Shown here: piece after piece, positions 1 through 11,410 of the stretch
Layout: the number at the start of each line of letters is the position of its first letter
How positions within the stretch are numbered: the stretch's first letter is position 1
Assembly (NCBI RefSeq): GCF_028372415.1
Contig: NC_092875.1
Location: forward strand, 439,897,377-439,961,376
Reading direction: 5' to 3'
Length of the DNA: 64,000 nt
Source of the DNA: Notamacropus eugenii
Taxonomy: Eukaryota; Chordata; Mammalia; Diprotodontia; Macropodidae
The notes under the pieces: model-generated
What the model was told of the DNA's origin: nothing
What the model saw: the letters and a program-made list of their open reading frames with translations, nothing else
Databases searched by the model: none
Made by a program: the position numbers and the translations under genes

Positions 1-199
1 CTGAATGTAATTTAATTTTTCATAGTTCAGATAGCACTTCACTAAGCAGCATATTATAGTGGAAAGGGCTCTAAATATATCAGTGTAGTACTACAATTTA
101 AATACGAAGTCTGTCACGACATGTAAGGAAATGGAGGAAATCATTTTATTTTACTGAACCCGTTTCTACTTATAGAAAATGAAAGGAGATACTAAAGAT
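1..199. other. AT-rich stretch, nothing recognised
   Basis: No reading frame, RNA gene or repeat family recognised here. Confidence 0.5.
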
Positions 200-364
200 C
201 AGGGGTTCTTAATCTGGGGTCAATAAACTAGTTTTTCATTGAACTTTAATAACTATATTTCAATACAATTTCCTTTGTAATCTTCTATATTTTATTTAAG
301 CAATTAAAACATTGTTCTGATAAGGGTGTCATAGGCATCCATGCATGACACCAAAAAATTAAGA
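200..364 (+). mobile_element. hAT-like MITE (short non-autonomous DNA transposon)
   Basis: The stretch opens with CAGGGGTTCTTAATCTGGGG and closes with a degenerate inverted match (AAAAAATTAAGAA). In between is the phrase 'aactatatttcaatacaatt..cctttgtaatc', which I know from a common mammalian short hAT-type element whose termini read CAGGGGTTCTTAA. A second copy, reverse-oriented, lies at about 54845-55070 and shares the internal phrases. There is no coding capacity. The exact family name is uncertain. Confidence 0.6.
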
Positions 365-819
365 AGGCCTAGAAAGGAAGATTGCTAAGGTTCCTTTACT
401 ATGTAAATCTCATAGGCTATGCTCTATGTGTGATTTATAATGAGAAATTGAAATACACCTAAGGGAAAGAGACATGAAACTCTCTTATGAGAAATGCTTT
501 GCCAAGGATGTTTTCCATGGAAAAAAGACTTAGAGACGATGTGATAGCTGTTTTCCCTATCCATCCACCCTATGTTGTCTGCTCTGTCACTGTCTCTCTC
601 TCCCCTCTTGGAATGACACCCTTGGAATCAGGCCTCCAAAAAAAATGTGAGAGTTGGTTCACTAAATCTTTGGAACTAGTCTTAGGGTTTAGCTGCTCCC
701 AACAGTAAGTGAGTACAAAGTCATGAATCCTTTATAGCTAACTAGTCCAAGATCATGCCTTCTTTCTTTCTGATACATGTATACTTCTCTGCCATCAGAA
801 ACACTGCCATCAGAAAGAA
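365..819. other. No gene recognised
   Basis: A 73-codon open frame at 487-708 has no recognisable domain and no repeat content that I know. It is treated as chance. Confidence 0.45.
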
Positions 820-1038
820 CATTCTATTATATTGCCCCTATGACTTCTGTCACCATCCCTTTGAATCCCCAACTAAAACTTCCCTCCTTGGCCACAGTCC
901 CCTTATATTTGTTGTCTCTCCATTGGAATGGAAAATCCTTGTAGGCAGGAACTTTCTCACATTTATATTATATCCCCAGTTTTTAGTATAGTTCCTTCTC
1001 TGTATCTATACTTACTTAATAAATTTGTTGTTATTGTT
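820..1038 (+). mobile_element. L2 LINE 3' end
   Basis: The stretch carries the L2 3' UTR phrases in order: 'ttgtctctccattggaatg', 'ggcaggaact', 'tatccccagtttttagtatag' and 'cttaataaatttgttg'. This is the classic end of the CR1/L2 clade. Decayed and 5'-truncated. Confidence 0.65.
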
Positions 1039-1067
1039 CATTCATCTAATCACTCATATCTGGAGGG

Positions 1068-1312
1068 GAGTAATATGGAAATAATGGCTAGCATTTGTAT
1101 AACACTTTAATGTGTTATAAATATTCCCTCATTTTATCTTCATAACAAACCTGGGAAGGGAGGAGGGAAAAGTACTATTATTATCCTTATTTTACAGATG
1201 AGAAAACTGAGAAGAAGAAAAGTTAAATGAATTGCACTTCTGGTAAGTATCTGAGACCAGATGTGAATTCATTTATCCCTGACTCCATACCCGGCTTTCT
1301 ATCTAGTGCATC
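1068..1312 (-). mobile_element. MIR-family SINE
   Basis: The reverse-oriented MIR core is visible: 'ttattttacagatgagaaaactgag', then a degenerate 'gtaagtatctgagaccagatgtgaattc' and 'tctatctagtgc'. The upstream part, 'tagcatttgtataacactttaatgtg', matches the tail of the marsupial MIR-like elements. Confidence 0.65.
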
Positions 1313-1766
1313 CCCTACCTGCTGATGGACAAACTTATTCTGAGTGGTTCTAGACAATAAAACCAAAATAGATGGGTGGGTGGAATTTATAGGAAGACAA
1401 CTTTTAGTTCACTATAAGCAACATTGTATTAACAATCAGCTGCATCAAAAATGGAATGGACCACTGCATAAAGTAGTGAGATTCTAGTCACAAGAGATGT
1501 TCAAACAAAGACTGGATAACCAATAACCTTTATAGAAAATGAAGGTTTGAAGAGATATGCTCTGAGGTCCCACTTAGATTGTATCATAGTACATTCATCA
1601 TTGTACATTACCATAGATTTAGAAAGTATAGACGGTTGGTCTGAGGCTGCATGGACACTGTAACATACTATGAACTTTGGTTAATGGTATAAGATTTTGA
1701 TATCAGGTTATTTACTCCTGCTTGTCAGATTGTAATCAGAAGGCAAAGAGTCCCAAAATCTTATAA
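1313..1766. other. No gene recognised
   Basis: Unclassified AT-rich DNA, with no long frame and no repeat that I can name. Confidence 0.4.
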
Positions 1767-2045
1767 TATTGACTGTTGTCCTTCATTCTCAAAGAGGACC
1801 AAAATGATATTGCTATTTTGGCATCAATGTTCAGTATGTCTGACTATGGCTGACACAGTCATCCAGACCAATATGAGTTTGGGAGACTCTACCATAAGTA
1901 GATCATGTGACCATCTGGAGTGGAAACGTCTCTAAATTTGCTTATCTTGTGTTTCTTTTGAGCTACTGCAATCCTGCTTTGCTCATAGAGCACGGTGACT
2001 TCACTGATGTGAGCACACTTGCTGGATGGTCCTCTGGCAGTGTAT
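1767..2045 (-). mobile_element. RTE-clade LINE, 3' end fragment
   Basis: It reads 'gactgttgtccttcattctc' then 'aaagaggaccaaaatgat', and further on 'cttttgagctactgcaatcctgctttg'. This is the reverse complement of the 3' UTR and last coding part of the marsupial RTE element seen on the plus strand at 41160-41365. The 5' end is truncated near 2045. Confidence 0.65.
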
Positions 2046-2504
2046 CCTAGGAAATAAAGAATATTTAGCACGGAAAAGACATAAACGTTTATATGATAGT
2101 TTTCTTCGAACACATCAAGGGCTATCATGTGAAAAGGGGAGTCGATTTTGTGGCTATTTCCCTGAAAAGAAGAGCTAAACCAGTCAGTGAAAGTTATAAA
2201 GAGGTGGTTTAGTGTTGCAAATCTGGAGTCATCATTCTATTAGACATCCCAAGTTCAAGCATGTCATTGCTCTTTTATATGATAAAGTCCATATTTCTGT
2301 GCTGAGCATCTAAAACTAATGTGGATTCAACTCGTCATTGCCAAATACTGTCAAGATTCAATATAACAAAGAGATTTCTAAAGATTAATGTTGTTCAAGA
2401 ATGAAAATAAGTGTTAATAATAGTGAGCTTTCCATCCCTAGAGATATCCAAGCTTCATAACCATTGCTCAGGAATGTTATAGAACAGATTCTTGAATTAG
2501 TTGG
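2046..2504. other. No gene recognised
   Basis: A 79-codon minus frame spanning 1889-2128 is partly antisense RTE and partly unknown sequence. No host gene is supported. Confidence 0.4.
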
Positions 2505-2690
2505 AAAGTAAGTTTAGTAATATGAGGTGGAGGGAAATATAGAAATTCTTTAGTCTGCTTCCTCATTTCTAAGGCCCAGCATAATTAAATTATATCCTCC
2601 ATGTCACACAGCTAGTTAGTAGCAGAACTGAGATTAGACTCTATATCTCTTCATTGCAGTTCTATTGTATTTTCTACTATACTGTGTATA
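2505..2690 (-). mobile_element. MIR SINE
   Basis: The phrase 'gtcacacagctagttagtagcagaactgagattagactc' is in the order expected of a minus-oriented MIR core. Both ends are frayed. Confidence 0.6.
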
Positions 2691-3116
2691 AAAAAAAATG
2701 CTGAGATCTATTTCTAATTTTAAGATTCTGTAATTATACTTCTTTTTTTCTCATTTTTTGTGACGGCACAGCAGGACAATACCTGTTATTGAAAGTTCTG
2801 GTGGTTTAGATTTTAGATAAATAGTAATTCCCTAAAGTCCCTTATATTTGGTAGGGCCATGTGCTTTCACTAGGGAGATCCTCGTTTGGCCCTCTTTAGA
2901 GATTAGTTATGAAGGATAGATACTGAATTAGAAAAAGAACCTTGAAACTTTGAGACTCAATTCCCACCCTTGCCAGATTTGTCAAGGCAGACGTTCAGAA
3001 CTACTGCATGGCTTTTACATTATTCCCTTGATAGTCCTGAAAGTAGAGGTTTAATTAAACTTCTCTTGAAATGAAAGAGTCTAAATGAGATGAAAAATTT
3101 TTTTCCCAGAACCAAA

Positions 3117-3122
<6 letters not shown>
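2691..3122. other. No gene recognised
   Basis: Unclassified sequence leading into a CT microsatellite. It includes a short poly-A run near 2690. Confidence 0.4.

Positions 3123-3178
<56 letters not shown>
3123..3178. repeat. (CT)n microsatellite
   Basis: About 28 uninterrupted CT units. Frames across it (repeated Leu-Ser, or Arg-Glu on the other strand) are artefacts. Confidence 0.97.
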
Positions 3179-3183
<5 letters not shown>

Positions 3184-4159
3184 CCTATCTTTCTATTTAT
3201 ACATCTAATAGATCTATCTATCTGTCTGTCTTTTTGTCTACCTCTTTCTTTCTGTATCTTTACTTTGCAGAGTTTTGACAAAACCAGCACTTTGCACCAT
3301 TGTAAGAAGTGTTTATACCCATTATCTGATGGAATGATTATTGGGGAAAGGATAGAGTAGTCTGGTTTTTTTTTTAAGATGAAGCAAGGTGTTTTTCAGC
3401 CAGCTTAGAAAAAGGATATCCCCAAGAAAATTTGAGCCACTTTTTAAAAGTCTGAGATGTAAGTTTGTCTTTTAAGTAAGTCTTGACAGAGAAAAAAATT
3501 CTACATTTCTACAGGGAAAGGTCATCCTTTCTGACAGAAGTTATAGATTTAGGACAGAGGACAATGTAACCATGCTATAAAGAGGAAAGGTTCGTCTTCT
3601 CCTGCAGCCTTTTCATTAGTTCAATTGATTTAACCCAGGCAACCAATGACTAGCAGATATCACAGCTAAATAAAATAAAACCTTTTATTTTAAAGTAAAA
3701 TTCCTTCAAAATTCCAGTGGATAGTGTTATTAGTCAGCTATGTATTTAGTATAACTTGAGGAAAAAATGTGAAAGTCCCTTGATCTCATAAATTGTAAGT
3801 TCTACTCATATTCCAGTGTTAAACATATATTTCCACGGGTTTTAAGGGCTCTGGGTTTGAAGGAGTATTCCCTATTAAAAATCACTTTTCTGTGAAAAGG
3901 AAAACATCTTAAATGTTTTAACTAATATCTTACTGGGTATACAAGTCTTATGGAAATGAAACTTGGGAGAGGCACCTCACAGGGGATTCATGAAGGAAAA
4001 GAAAGGTATACAAGAGGAAGACAAAGTATAAAGCTGAAGCCAAAGACAAATTTGGCCTGTGGCTAACCATGCTCACTCTAGGTTATAAAAAGTCACTCTT
4101 TCAAAACTGTACCATAATGAAATATAGCCTAGGAGAAAAAGGATGCTGGATCAATCTTG
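3179..4159. other. No gene recognised
   Basis: About 1 kb of AT-rich DNA with degenerate ATCT-type repeats just after the CT tract. No coding or RNA feature is supported. Confidence 0.4.
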
Positions 4160-4534
4160 TAAAATGAACAAGGGTATTAAATTGGCAAAGATTTTAAACA
4201 ACAGAAATATTTAACGTTGGAGAGGACATGAGAACAGAGGTTTGCTAATTTGTTCCCAGAGAAGCTGTGAATTACTATGGCACTTCTAGAAAATTACGTT
4301 GGAACTATTCTTAAATTGTCTTTATCCTTTGCATCAACCATCCAGCTATTGAATTTATACTCCAAAGAGGTCAACAAAAGGAAAAAAGAGCATGTTATAC
4401 ATGTGTGTATACACACATACATGCACTATTCAGTATATATGTATGTACATATATACATTACATATAACATTAGTGCTACTATAAACATGCATATACATAA
4501 TTTGTAACAGTAAAATCTTGGGAAGAAAAAATTA

Positions 4535-4593
<59 letters not shown>

Positions 4594-4642
4594 AATGGTT
4601 GGAGGATGGTTGAACAATTGTGGTGCATGAATATAGTAGAAT
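4160..4642 (+). mobile_element. Old L1 fragment (ORF2 3' part)
   Basis: The phrases run in the order of the L1 ORF2 C-terminal region: 'attaaattggcaaagatttt', 'gttggagaggacatgagaac', 'ggaactattcttaaa', 'tttatactccaaagaggtcaac', then 'ggatggttgaacaattgtgg' and 'gaatatagtagaatatta'. A TA microsatellite (4533-4591) has expanded inside it. Highly diverged, so an old insertion. Confidence 0.6.
4533..4591. repeat. (TA)n microsatellite
   Basis: About 28 TA units inside the old L1 fragment. Confidence 0.95.
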
Positions 4643-5100
4643 ATTAATGTCAATAAGTATTTATTAATCACTTATTATATGCTACACACTATGACGGGGA
4701 TATAAGTACAAAGAGTGGAACAATCCCTCCTCATAAGGATCTTATATTTTAACAGGGGAGTGATTGCCATATATATAAATAAATATATAGAATAAAAAAT
4801 GAAAAAAATTCACAATAGTTAAATTGTGAAAGAGGGCGCTAGCAGATGGGGGATGATGAAAGCTTATGAAAGAAGATAATACTCGAGCTGCAGTTTAAAG
4901 GAAAAGAGAGACTTTACTAACTGAGGGTATGAAGAGAGTTCATTCTTGGAATGTAGGACAGTCAGTAGAAAGGCATGAAGATAGAAGATGGAGTATTGTG
5001 TATGAGGAGAAAAAGCCAGTTTGTATGGATGGCCAAGTGGAGAAGAGAGAGAAGAGTTAAACCACATGGGAATTTGAGGGGTTACAGAAAAATTATACAC
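4643..5100 (-). mobile_element. L2 LINE, antisense
   Basis: It opens with 'caataagtatttattaatca' and 'ttattatatgctacac', the reverse complement of the L2 3' end. It continues into the antisense 3' UTR and the end of ORF2 ('gcagtttaaaggaaa', 'gaatgtaggacagtcag'). Confidence 0.65.
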
Positions 5101-5199
5101 ATACATATATACATACCTATATATATATATATGTATACATGAATACATGTGTGTGTGTATAGATAATACATACATATGTGGAGAGAAGAAGAAGAAGAA
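5101..5199. repeat. TA/TG/CA low-complexity tract
   Basis: Mixed TATA, CATA and TGTG units followed by GAA repeats near 5185. Confidence 0.8.
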
Positions 5200-5800
5200 A
5201 AGAAAACTAGGTCCAAACTTTGGATAAAAATCACAGTTAGGGGGTTTAATATAGATAATGATCCAGCAAAGAATACTTAGAACAAGAAATCAGATGTTTA
5301 GGAGAATAAATAGAAAAGAACAATGTCACAAAAACCCAGAGAGGAGAGAGTATTGAGGAGGAAACTGTACTCAACAGCATTAAATGTCAGAGATACATTG
5401 AGAATGAAGACTGAGAAGATACTGTCAGACTTGGCAATTTGAAAAGAGCAGTTTCACTTGAGTGATAAGGCCAGAAGTCAGGTTGCATGTTTGAAGTGGA
5501 GAGGAAAGGTAATAGAGGCAGGAAATTTAGACAGTTTTTTTTTTTTCAGTTTGACTAAGAAAGGGAGGAGAGATATAGGACTGCAGCTTAAGGAGATGGT
5601 AGGACATGGTGAAAGCATTTTTAAGCTGGGAAAGATTTAGACATGCTGGAGGACATACAGGAGGAACCAGTAAATAGGAAGAAAGTGAAAGATAAAAAGG
5701 CATAGAACAGATAATTGAGGATGCATTCTCTTGGAAAAGAAGGCTTTTTAAGGAATGCAACAACTTGCAGAAAATTATGCAAAATGAAGGTAGAATTAAA
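5200..5800. repeat. Unclassified ancient interspersed repeat, perhaps L2-linked
   Basis: A purine-rich, non-coding stretch. Phrases such as 'ccagaagtcaggttgcatg', 'tgactaagaaagggaggagag' and 'ggaggaaccagtaaatag' resemble an ancient mammalian repeat that I cannot name. It follows the antisense L2 directly and may belong to it. Confidence 0.35.
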
Positions 5801-6418
5801 AGAAAGATACATATACTAGCCCAGTAATGTAAATGAAGGTAACACTAAAAGGAAATAAAGCTCAGGTCAAATACAATTGCTGATATTGGTTCTAAATTAT
5901 TCAAATTTAACATCCCATCCCTTCTTTGTGACACCAAATAAGCTTCAGTGCCAACAGGCATATGCTGTCAGTTATTATTATGTTAATAAAGTTTTATTTA
6001 ATGAGAAGTGCTGGAAAATGGAGGATGGGGTGGGGATTGTTTATTGGGAAGTGGTGTGCCAAAACAAACAAACAAAATGAATCAATATGTTCATCAATTT
6101 GTATAGCGATCATGACCAACACCATCCAACTATAAAGATTCCAGCACTAGTTTGAATATTCCTATTTCCCTAGGCTATGTTTTATTCCCAAAGTTTGAAA
6201 TGATGACTATTAAATGCAGTGTAGGTACAGTCAGCCATTTTAAAAAAACTGTGAAACAAAAACAAAGTGGTTGCTTTTACCCTTTGTCTTAGCCATATGA
6301 CTTCCTCATAAAATGTCTCAACCAAAATGAAAATTTGCCTTGGGTAATCAAAAACTTCTTCCTCTGTATGGGTGTAAATGACACAATGCTCAATTTTTTA
6401 CCAAGATGAGGAGGGTAT
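5801..6418. other. No gene recognised
   Basis: No frame, RNA or repeat signal that I trust. Confidence 0.4.
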
Positions 6419-6428
6419 GCACACATGC

Positions 6429-6460
<32 letters not shown>

Positions 6461-6461
6461 C
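6419..6461. repeat. (CA)n microsatellite
   Basis: CA units with single interruptions near each end. Confidence 0.93.
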
Positions 6462-7002
6462 TGGAGTTTACGTGTACTAAAAATGCTTTATTTCCTTCAA
6501 CACAAAAATAGAGCAAGGTACAAACTTAGTTGTCTTTAATTTAAGTGAACTACACATAAATGATATGTGTTCCACAGTTTTCCAATCCTTAATTACGGAA
6601 AGAGGTGGCTGCCTTTGCTACCTTTTCCTCCAAATTATATTTTATTTTTTCCCAATTTTCCCTGAGGGATAGTTCCTTAGGATCTGTGTTATCTCACATT
6701 GACATCGACACAAAGTGAAAAGCATCTATAGGGAAAGAGATAATAGCAGATCATTTTGCCTTTATACTTTAGTGAGCGCTACTTCTGAATGTTCTCTCTG
6801 ATGCTCTTTCTTTTGATCACCAATTTGGGTTTCCTGGTCTTTTAATAGGCAAGGGCCCAACATGCTGTGTCTTTTGTCCCTTAAATCTTTTTACTAACAA
6901 TTCTTTTTGGATGGGACTTGTGATTTCATTGGTTTAGGGAACTCTCAGTGAGGAAATTTCCCTCTACCAGTGCAGATAAGCAATTTCTCTGCATTTTATA
7001 GT
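6462..7002. other. No gene recognised
   Basis: Unclassified sequence without a supported feature. Confidence 0.4.
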
Positions 7003-7085
7003 TTCAGAGATTTGTCTAAGGGATTAAATAACTTGCCTAGGGTCACATAGATAGCTAGTGCTTGAGAATTGTCATGCCTTGAAGA
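7003..7085 (-). mobile_element. MIR SINE fragment
   Basis: 'attaaataacttgcctagggtcacatagatagctag' is the reverse-oriented MIR core, short and diverged. Confidence 0.55.
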
Positions 7086-7142
7086 TCCTGGACATCTAAA
7101 TTAGTTGAGGAGATAAAGGTTTATTGGTCCAATCCCTGACTG

Positions 7143-7145
<3 letters not shown>

Positions 7146-7184
<39 letters not shown>
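7146..7184. repeat. (GT)n microsatellite
   Basis: About 20 GT units, followed at 7186-7255 by short imperfect repeats of 'tatgactattat' and 'ctattctcaaaaag'. Confidence 0.93.
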
Positions 7185-7187
<3 letters not shown>

Positions 7188-7560
7188 ACTATTATATGAC
7201 TATTATGACTATCATATGATTATTCTCAAAAAGCCTATATCATATGACTATTCTCAAAAAGAATCCCTCCTATATATACATCTCAAATGTTCTTAAAGAT
7301 CACCATTTATTATGTACATACAGATACTCATCAAATGCAGAACAAGTCTAGAATAAGGAGTCTTACCCAGTGAAGCAACTCAAAAAATTCAAAAATATGA
7401 AAGCAAGGAAAAGTATTACTATACATGTAGAGCAGAATAAATATACATATTTGTATACATGAAATATAATGAAAACTTATGTTTTATTGAAGATTTATGT
7501 AAAATCTTCAATAAGGTGATATGCTCCTGCAGTTACTTCTTTTAACTCTAAGCACAACTA
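7185..7560. other. No gene; short perfect hairpin at 7484-7512
   Basis: Non-coding AT-rich DNA. At 7484-7512 an inverted repeat with about 11-base arms (TATTGAAGATT / AATCTTCAATA) flanks a 7-base loop. Nothing else is supported. Confidence 0.45.
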
Positions 7561-8243
7561 ATGGGGAGTGGAGTAAAGATGGTGGAGTGAGAGCATGGAC
7601 TCACCTGAATCCTACTATAAATTCCTTCAGATATCCCTAACAAGAGAATCTGAACAAATTTTAGAGTGGTAAAATCCACTAGGAGACAGAGTGTGGCAGA
7701 TTTCCAGCCCAGGACAGCCTGGGAGATTGACAGGAAGGATCTGTTACACAGGGTTGGGGGAACACAGAGTGCACAGGCTGGACCAGCTCAGACTCCCTCA
7801 TAGTGGAGCAGAACAGGAGTGGTCTTGGCAGACTGAAGCAGAAGCAACAGTGTGGATTTTCAAACTTATAAACCCATGAAGCAAATCCAGAGGAAATGAG
7901 TGAGAGAGAGGAGCAGGGACCTGGGCAACAGCAGCAGCCACTGCTGAGGCTACCATCCCAGCAGATTAAATATTTGAAAGTCACCTACTTGAATCACAGG
8001 GAGCCAAAATGGCAGAGTAACTGTAAGTGCTCTTACCCTCCCCTAGGTGACCTAGAAAAACCCAGAGAATATTTCCCCAGGAAAAACCCAGAAGGGGCCT
8101 TGTAGTCTACCAGCTCAGGAGGCTGGAGAGATCAAGGAGAAGAGTCTCTCTTGACATGACTGAGGGGGACCAGTGCAGGACTGGAAGTGTCCACCTCAGC
8201 AAACCAGGAGGAGATCTTGAGCCCCAGGGCAGTGGAGTCCATA
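7561..8243 (+). mobile_element. L1 5' UTR with two start modules
   Basis: A first module opens near 7565 with 'gtggagtaaagatggtggag'. A second opens near 8000 with 'gggagccaaaatggcagag'. Both resemble the start of marsupial L1 5' UTRs ('..AAGATGGCAGAG..'). The stretch between them (7840-8000) matches the L1 copy at 26480-26640. ORF1 and the first half of ORF2 are missing: the sequence passes straight into the reverse transcriptase region near 8244. Confidence 0.7.
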
Positions 8244-10407
8244 GTGCCTATTTGGGAAAATTGGTGAAGAAAGAGTCTTACTAAATTCTTTTTATGATAG
8301 AAATATGGTTCTGATACCTAAACCAGGAAGAGGCAAAATAGAGAAAGAAAATTATAGGCCAATTGCTGTAATGAATATAGATGTAAAAATATTAAATAAG
8401 ATATTAGCAAAAAAGATTACAGCAACTTGTCATGAGAAAAATACATTATGATTAGGTAAATTTTTACCAAGAATTCATGGCTGATTCAACATTAGGAAAA
8501 CTATCAGTATTATTTATCATATAAACAACAAAACTAAGAGAAATTATATGACTATCTTAATACATGAAGAAAAAGTTTTTGACAAAATATAGCAACCATT
8601 CCTATTGAAAACACTGGAGAGCATAGGAATAAATGGAGCCTTCTTAAAATAATAAATAGTATCTAACTAAAACCATCAGCAAGTAATGGGGATAAACTAG
8701 ATGCATTTACAATAAGATCAGGGGTGAAACAAGCATGTCCATTATCACCACTGTTATTCAATATAGTAGTAGAAATGTTAGCTTTAGCAACAAGAGAAGA
8801 AAAAGAAATTGAAGAAATTAGAATAGACAAAGAAGAAACTAAGTTATCACTCTTTGCAGATGATATGATGATATACTTAGAGAATCATAGAGAATCAAAT
8901 AAAAACTACTTGAAACAATAAACAACTTTGGCAAAGTTGCAGATTACAAAATAAACCCACATAAATCATTTGCATTTCCATGTATTAGTAACAAAGCCCA
9001 ACAACAAGAGATAGAAAGAGAAATCCCATTTAAAGTCATGGTAGATACTATAAAATATTTGGGAGTCTTACTGCCAAAACAAACCCAGGGACCATATGAA
9101 CACAATTACAAAATATTTTTCACACAAAGTCAGATCTAAGTAATTGGAATAACAGCAGTTGCTTATGATAAGCTGAGCTAATATAATAAAAATTACAATT
9201 CTACCTAAATTAATTTACTTGTTCAGTGTCATGCCAATCAAAGTACCAGACAATTTTTTTCTAGAGCTAGAAAAAATAATATCAAAATTCATCTGGAAGA
9301 ACAAAAGGCCCAGAATATCAAAGGAATTAATGAAAAGAAATGCTAGGGAACATGGCCTAGCCATACCATATCTCAAATTGTATCACAAAGCAGCATTCAT
9401 CAAAATCACTTAGTACTGGTTAAGAAATAGAGGGGTAGACCAGTGGAATAGGGTAAGTACTCAAGACACCATAGTCAATGAACATAGCAGTCTACTGTTT
9501 GATAAACGCAAGGACCCCACATTCTGGGATAAGAACTACTGTTAGACAAAGACTTCTGGAAGAACTGGATAATAATAGTGCAGTGGCAACTGGACTATTA
9601 GGACCAACGCCTAATACTGTATACAATAATGAAGTCCAAATGGGTACATGATCTAGTTATAAAGGATGATACTCTAAACTAATTAGAGGATTGAGGGATA
9701 GTTTATTTGTCAGATTTATGGAGAATGGAGAAATTTATGACCAAACAAGAGATAGAGAACATTATAAAGTGCAAAATAGATAATTTTGATTACATTAAAT
9801 TGAAAAGTTTTTGCACAAACTAACCCAATGCAACCAAGATTAGGAGGGAAGCAGAAAACTGGGAAAAATTTTTACAACTAGTGTCTGTGATAAAGGCCTC
9901 ATTTCTAAAATATATAGAAAACTGAGTCAAACGTACAAGAATACAAGTAATTCTCCAATTGATAAATGGTCAAAGGATATGAACAGGCAATTTTCAGAGG
10001 AAGAAATTAAAGCTATCTATAGTCATATCAAAAAATGCTCTAAATCACTATTGATTAGAGAGATGCAAATCAAAACAACTCGGAGGTACCACATCACACC
10101 TATTAGATTGGCTAACATGACAAAACAGGAAGATGATAAATGCTAGAGAAGATGTGGGAGAGTTGGAACACTAATTCATTATTGGTGGAGTTGTGAATTG
10201 ATCCACCAATTCTGCAGAGCAATTTGGAACTATGTCCAAAGGGCTACAAAAATGTGCATATCCTTTGACCCAGCAATAATGCTTCTAGGACTTTATCCCA
10301 AAGAGATCATAAAAATGAGAAAAGGTCCCACATGTACAAAAATACTTATAGCAGCTCTTTTTGTGGTGGCCAAGAACTGGAAATTGAGGGAATTCCCATC
10401 ATGCAAA
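8244..10407 (+). mobile_element. L1 ORF2 3' two-thirds (RT domain onward)
   Basis: Decayed ORF2 starting at 'tttgggaaaattgg'. It contains the RT motif encoding LFADDMM (catalytic Phe-Ala-Asp-Asp at 8852-8863, intact) and a downstream thumb and C-terminal region. Open pieces lie at 8724-8921, 9219-9413 and 10198-10446. Many stops and frameshifts elsewhere. It stops abruptly at 'gaattcccatca' without a 3' UTR or poly-A, where an inverted-repeat sequence begins. The element is therefore both internally deleted and 3'-truncated. Confidence 0.85.
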
Positions 10408-10600
10408 AGGTGTTTAATAGTATTTTATGTAAAAAATGGCCTGTAGTTGATGTTGAGCAGACCACCTGATGAGAATTATAGGACCAGAGTACAATAGTAC
10501 AGGGATGCAATCCATTTACTAGGGGGAAATCTCATGTGTTGACAGACTCTGGTGTCTGCCTTGGGTATCCTCCCTTTGTCTATAATACAATATCACATTG
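10408..10600 (+). repeat. Left arm of an inverted repeat pair, unknown family
   Basis: The sequence from 'tcatgcaaaaggtg' to 'ggtatcctccctttgt' returns as a reverse complement at 12170-12362. Hand comparison gives about 20 substitutions and one 3-base gap over roughly 180 bases, near 88% identity. I do not recognise the family. It starts exactly where the L1 stops. Confidence 0.8.
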
Positions 10601-10689
10601 TTTTGAGGCTGACTTCTGGACAGTGTTTTGGGAACCACATTAGACAAAGAGATCATGTTTTGGTGGTTGGAATCATGTGAAAGTCTACT

Positions 10690-10920
10690 GCATTGCTCAT
10701 CTACATTAATAAGTTCAAAAATTTAACAAGATTTTGCACAAAAAAATCCAATAAAACTCAGATTAGTAGGGAAAGATTTGGGGGAAAATATTTGCAGCAG
10801 ATTTCTTTTATAAAGTTCTAATTTCCAAGATATATAAGAAATGGACTCAAATTTATATGACTATATTCCTTAATTGATAAATAGTCTACAGATATAAACA
10901 AATATAAACCAAGGCTACAT
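10690..10920 (+). mobile_element. Older L1 ORF2 fragment, part 1
   Basis: 'aagattttgcac..ccaataaaactcagattagtaggg' and 'aaatggactcaaatttatatg' align with 9800-9960 of the preceding L1 but are more diverged. It is continued at 11126 after a SINE insertion. Confidence 0.65.
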
Positions 10921-11125
10921 ATATTGTTATTCAGTTGTTTCTGACTCTTCATGACCCCATTTCTGGTTTTCTTGGCAAAAATACTAAAGTGGTTTATGTT
11001 TCCTTCTCCAGCTCATTTTACAGATGAGGAAACTGAAGTAAACAGAGTTAAATGAGTTTTATACACAGCTATCAAGTTTCTGAACTCAGATTTGAACTTA
11101 GATCCTCCTGATTCTAGGCTTCAAA
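10921..11125 (-). mobile_element. Composite marsupial SINE (BovB/RTE-like plus MIR-like)
   Basis: 'ttgttattcagttgtttctg', 'cttcatgacccca', 'tcttggcaaaaatactaaagtgg' and 'ccttctccagctcatttta' match the BovB-like end of a marsupial SINE. 'acagatgaggaaactgaag' and the following bases form the MIR-like head. The L1 around it is split, and CTACAT occurs on both sides (10915-10920 and 11126-11131) as a likely target duplication. A close relative lies at 52483-52730. Confidence 0.72.
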
Positions 11126-11410
11126 CTACATTTAGCCATATAAAAATGCTTCAAAGCACTATTAATTAAAGACACGTAAACTGAAGCAATTCTGAGATTC
11201 CTCTTTTTTATTTAATATATTGCCAAAGATGATAAAAAAAGGAAAATGGTAAACATTGGAGGGACTGTAAGAAAATAGGCACATTGAAGTAATGTTTGTG
11301 AACCTGTGATCAGATATACCCATTCCAGAAAGCAATTTGTAATTGCACTCAAAAAGTTACTCAACAGTACATGGTCTTTGACCCAGTTACACCACTGTCT
11401 CAGAACAATG
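11126..11410 (+). mobile_element. Older L1 ORF2 fragment, part 2
   Basis: 'tagccatataaaaatgcttcaaagcactattaattaaag' continues the L1 from 10920 and corresponds to 10020-10060 of the neighbouring copy. It runs to 'tggtctttgacccagttacacc' and then fades. Confidence 0.62.

Noticed and set aside
7484-7512. Short perfect hairpin as a terminator or microRNA
   Set aside because: 11-base arms in AT-rich DNA are expected by chance and are too short for a microRNA precursor.
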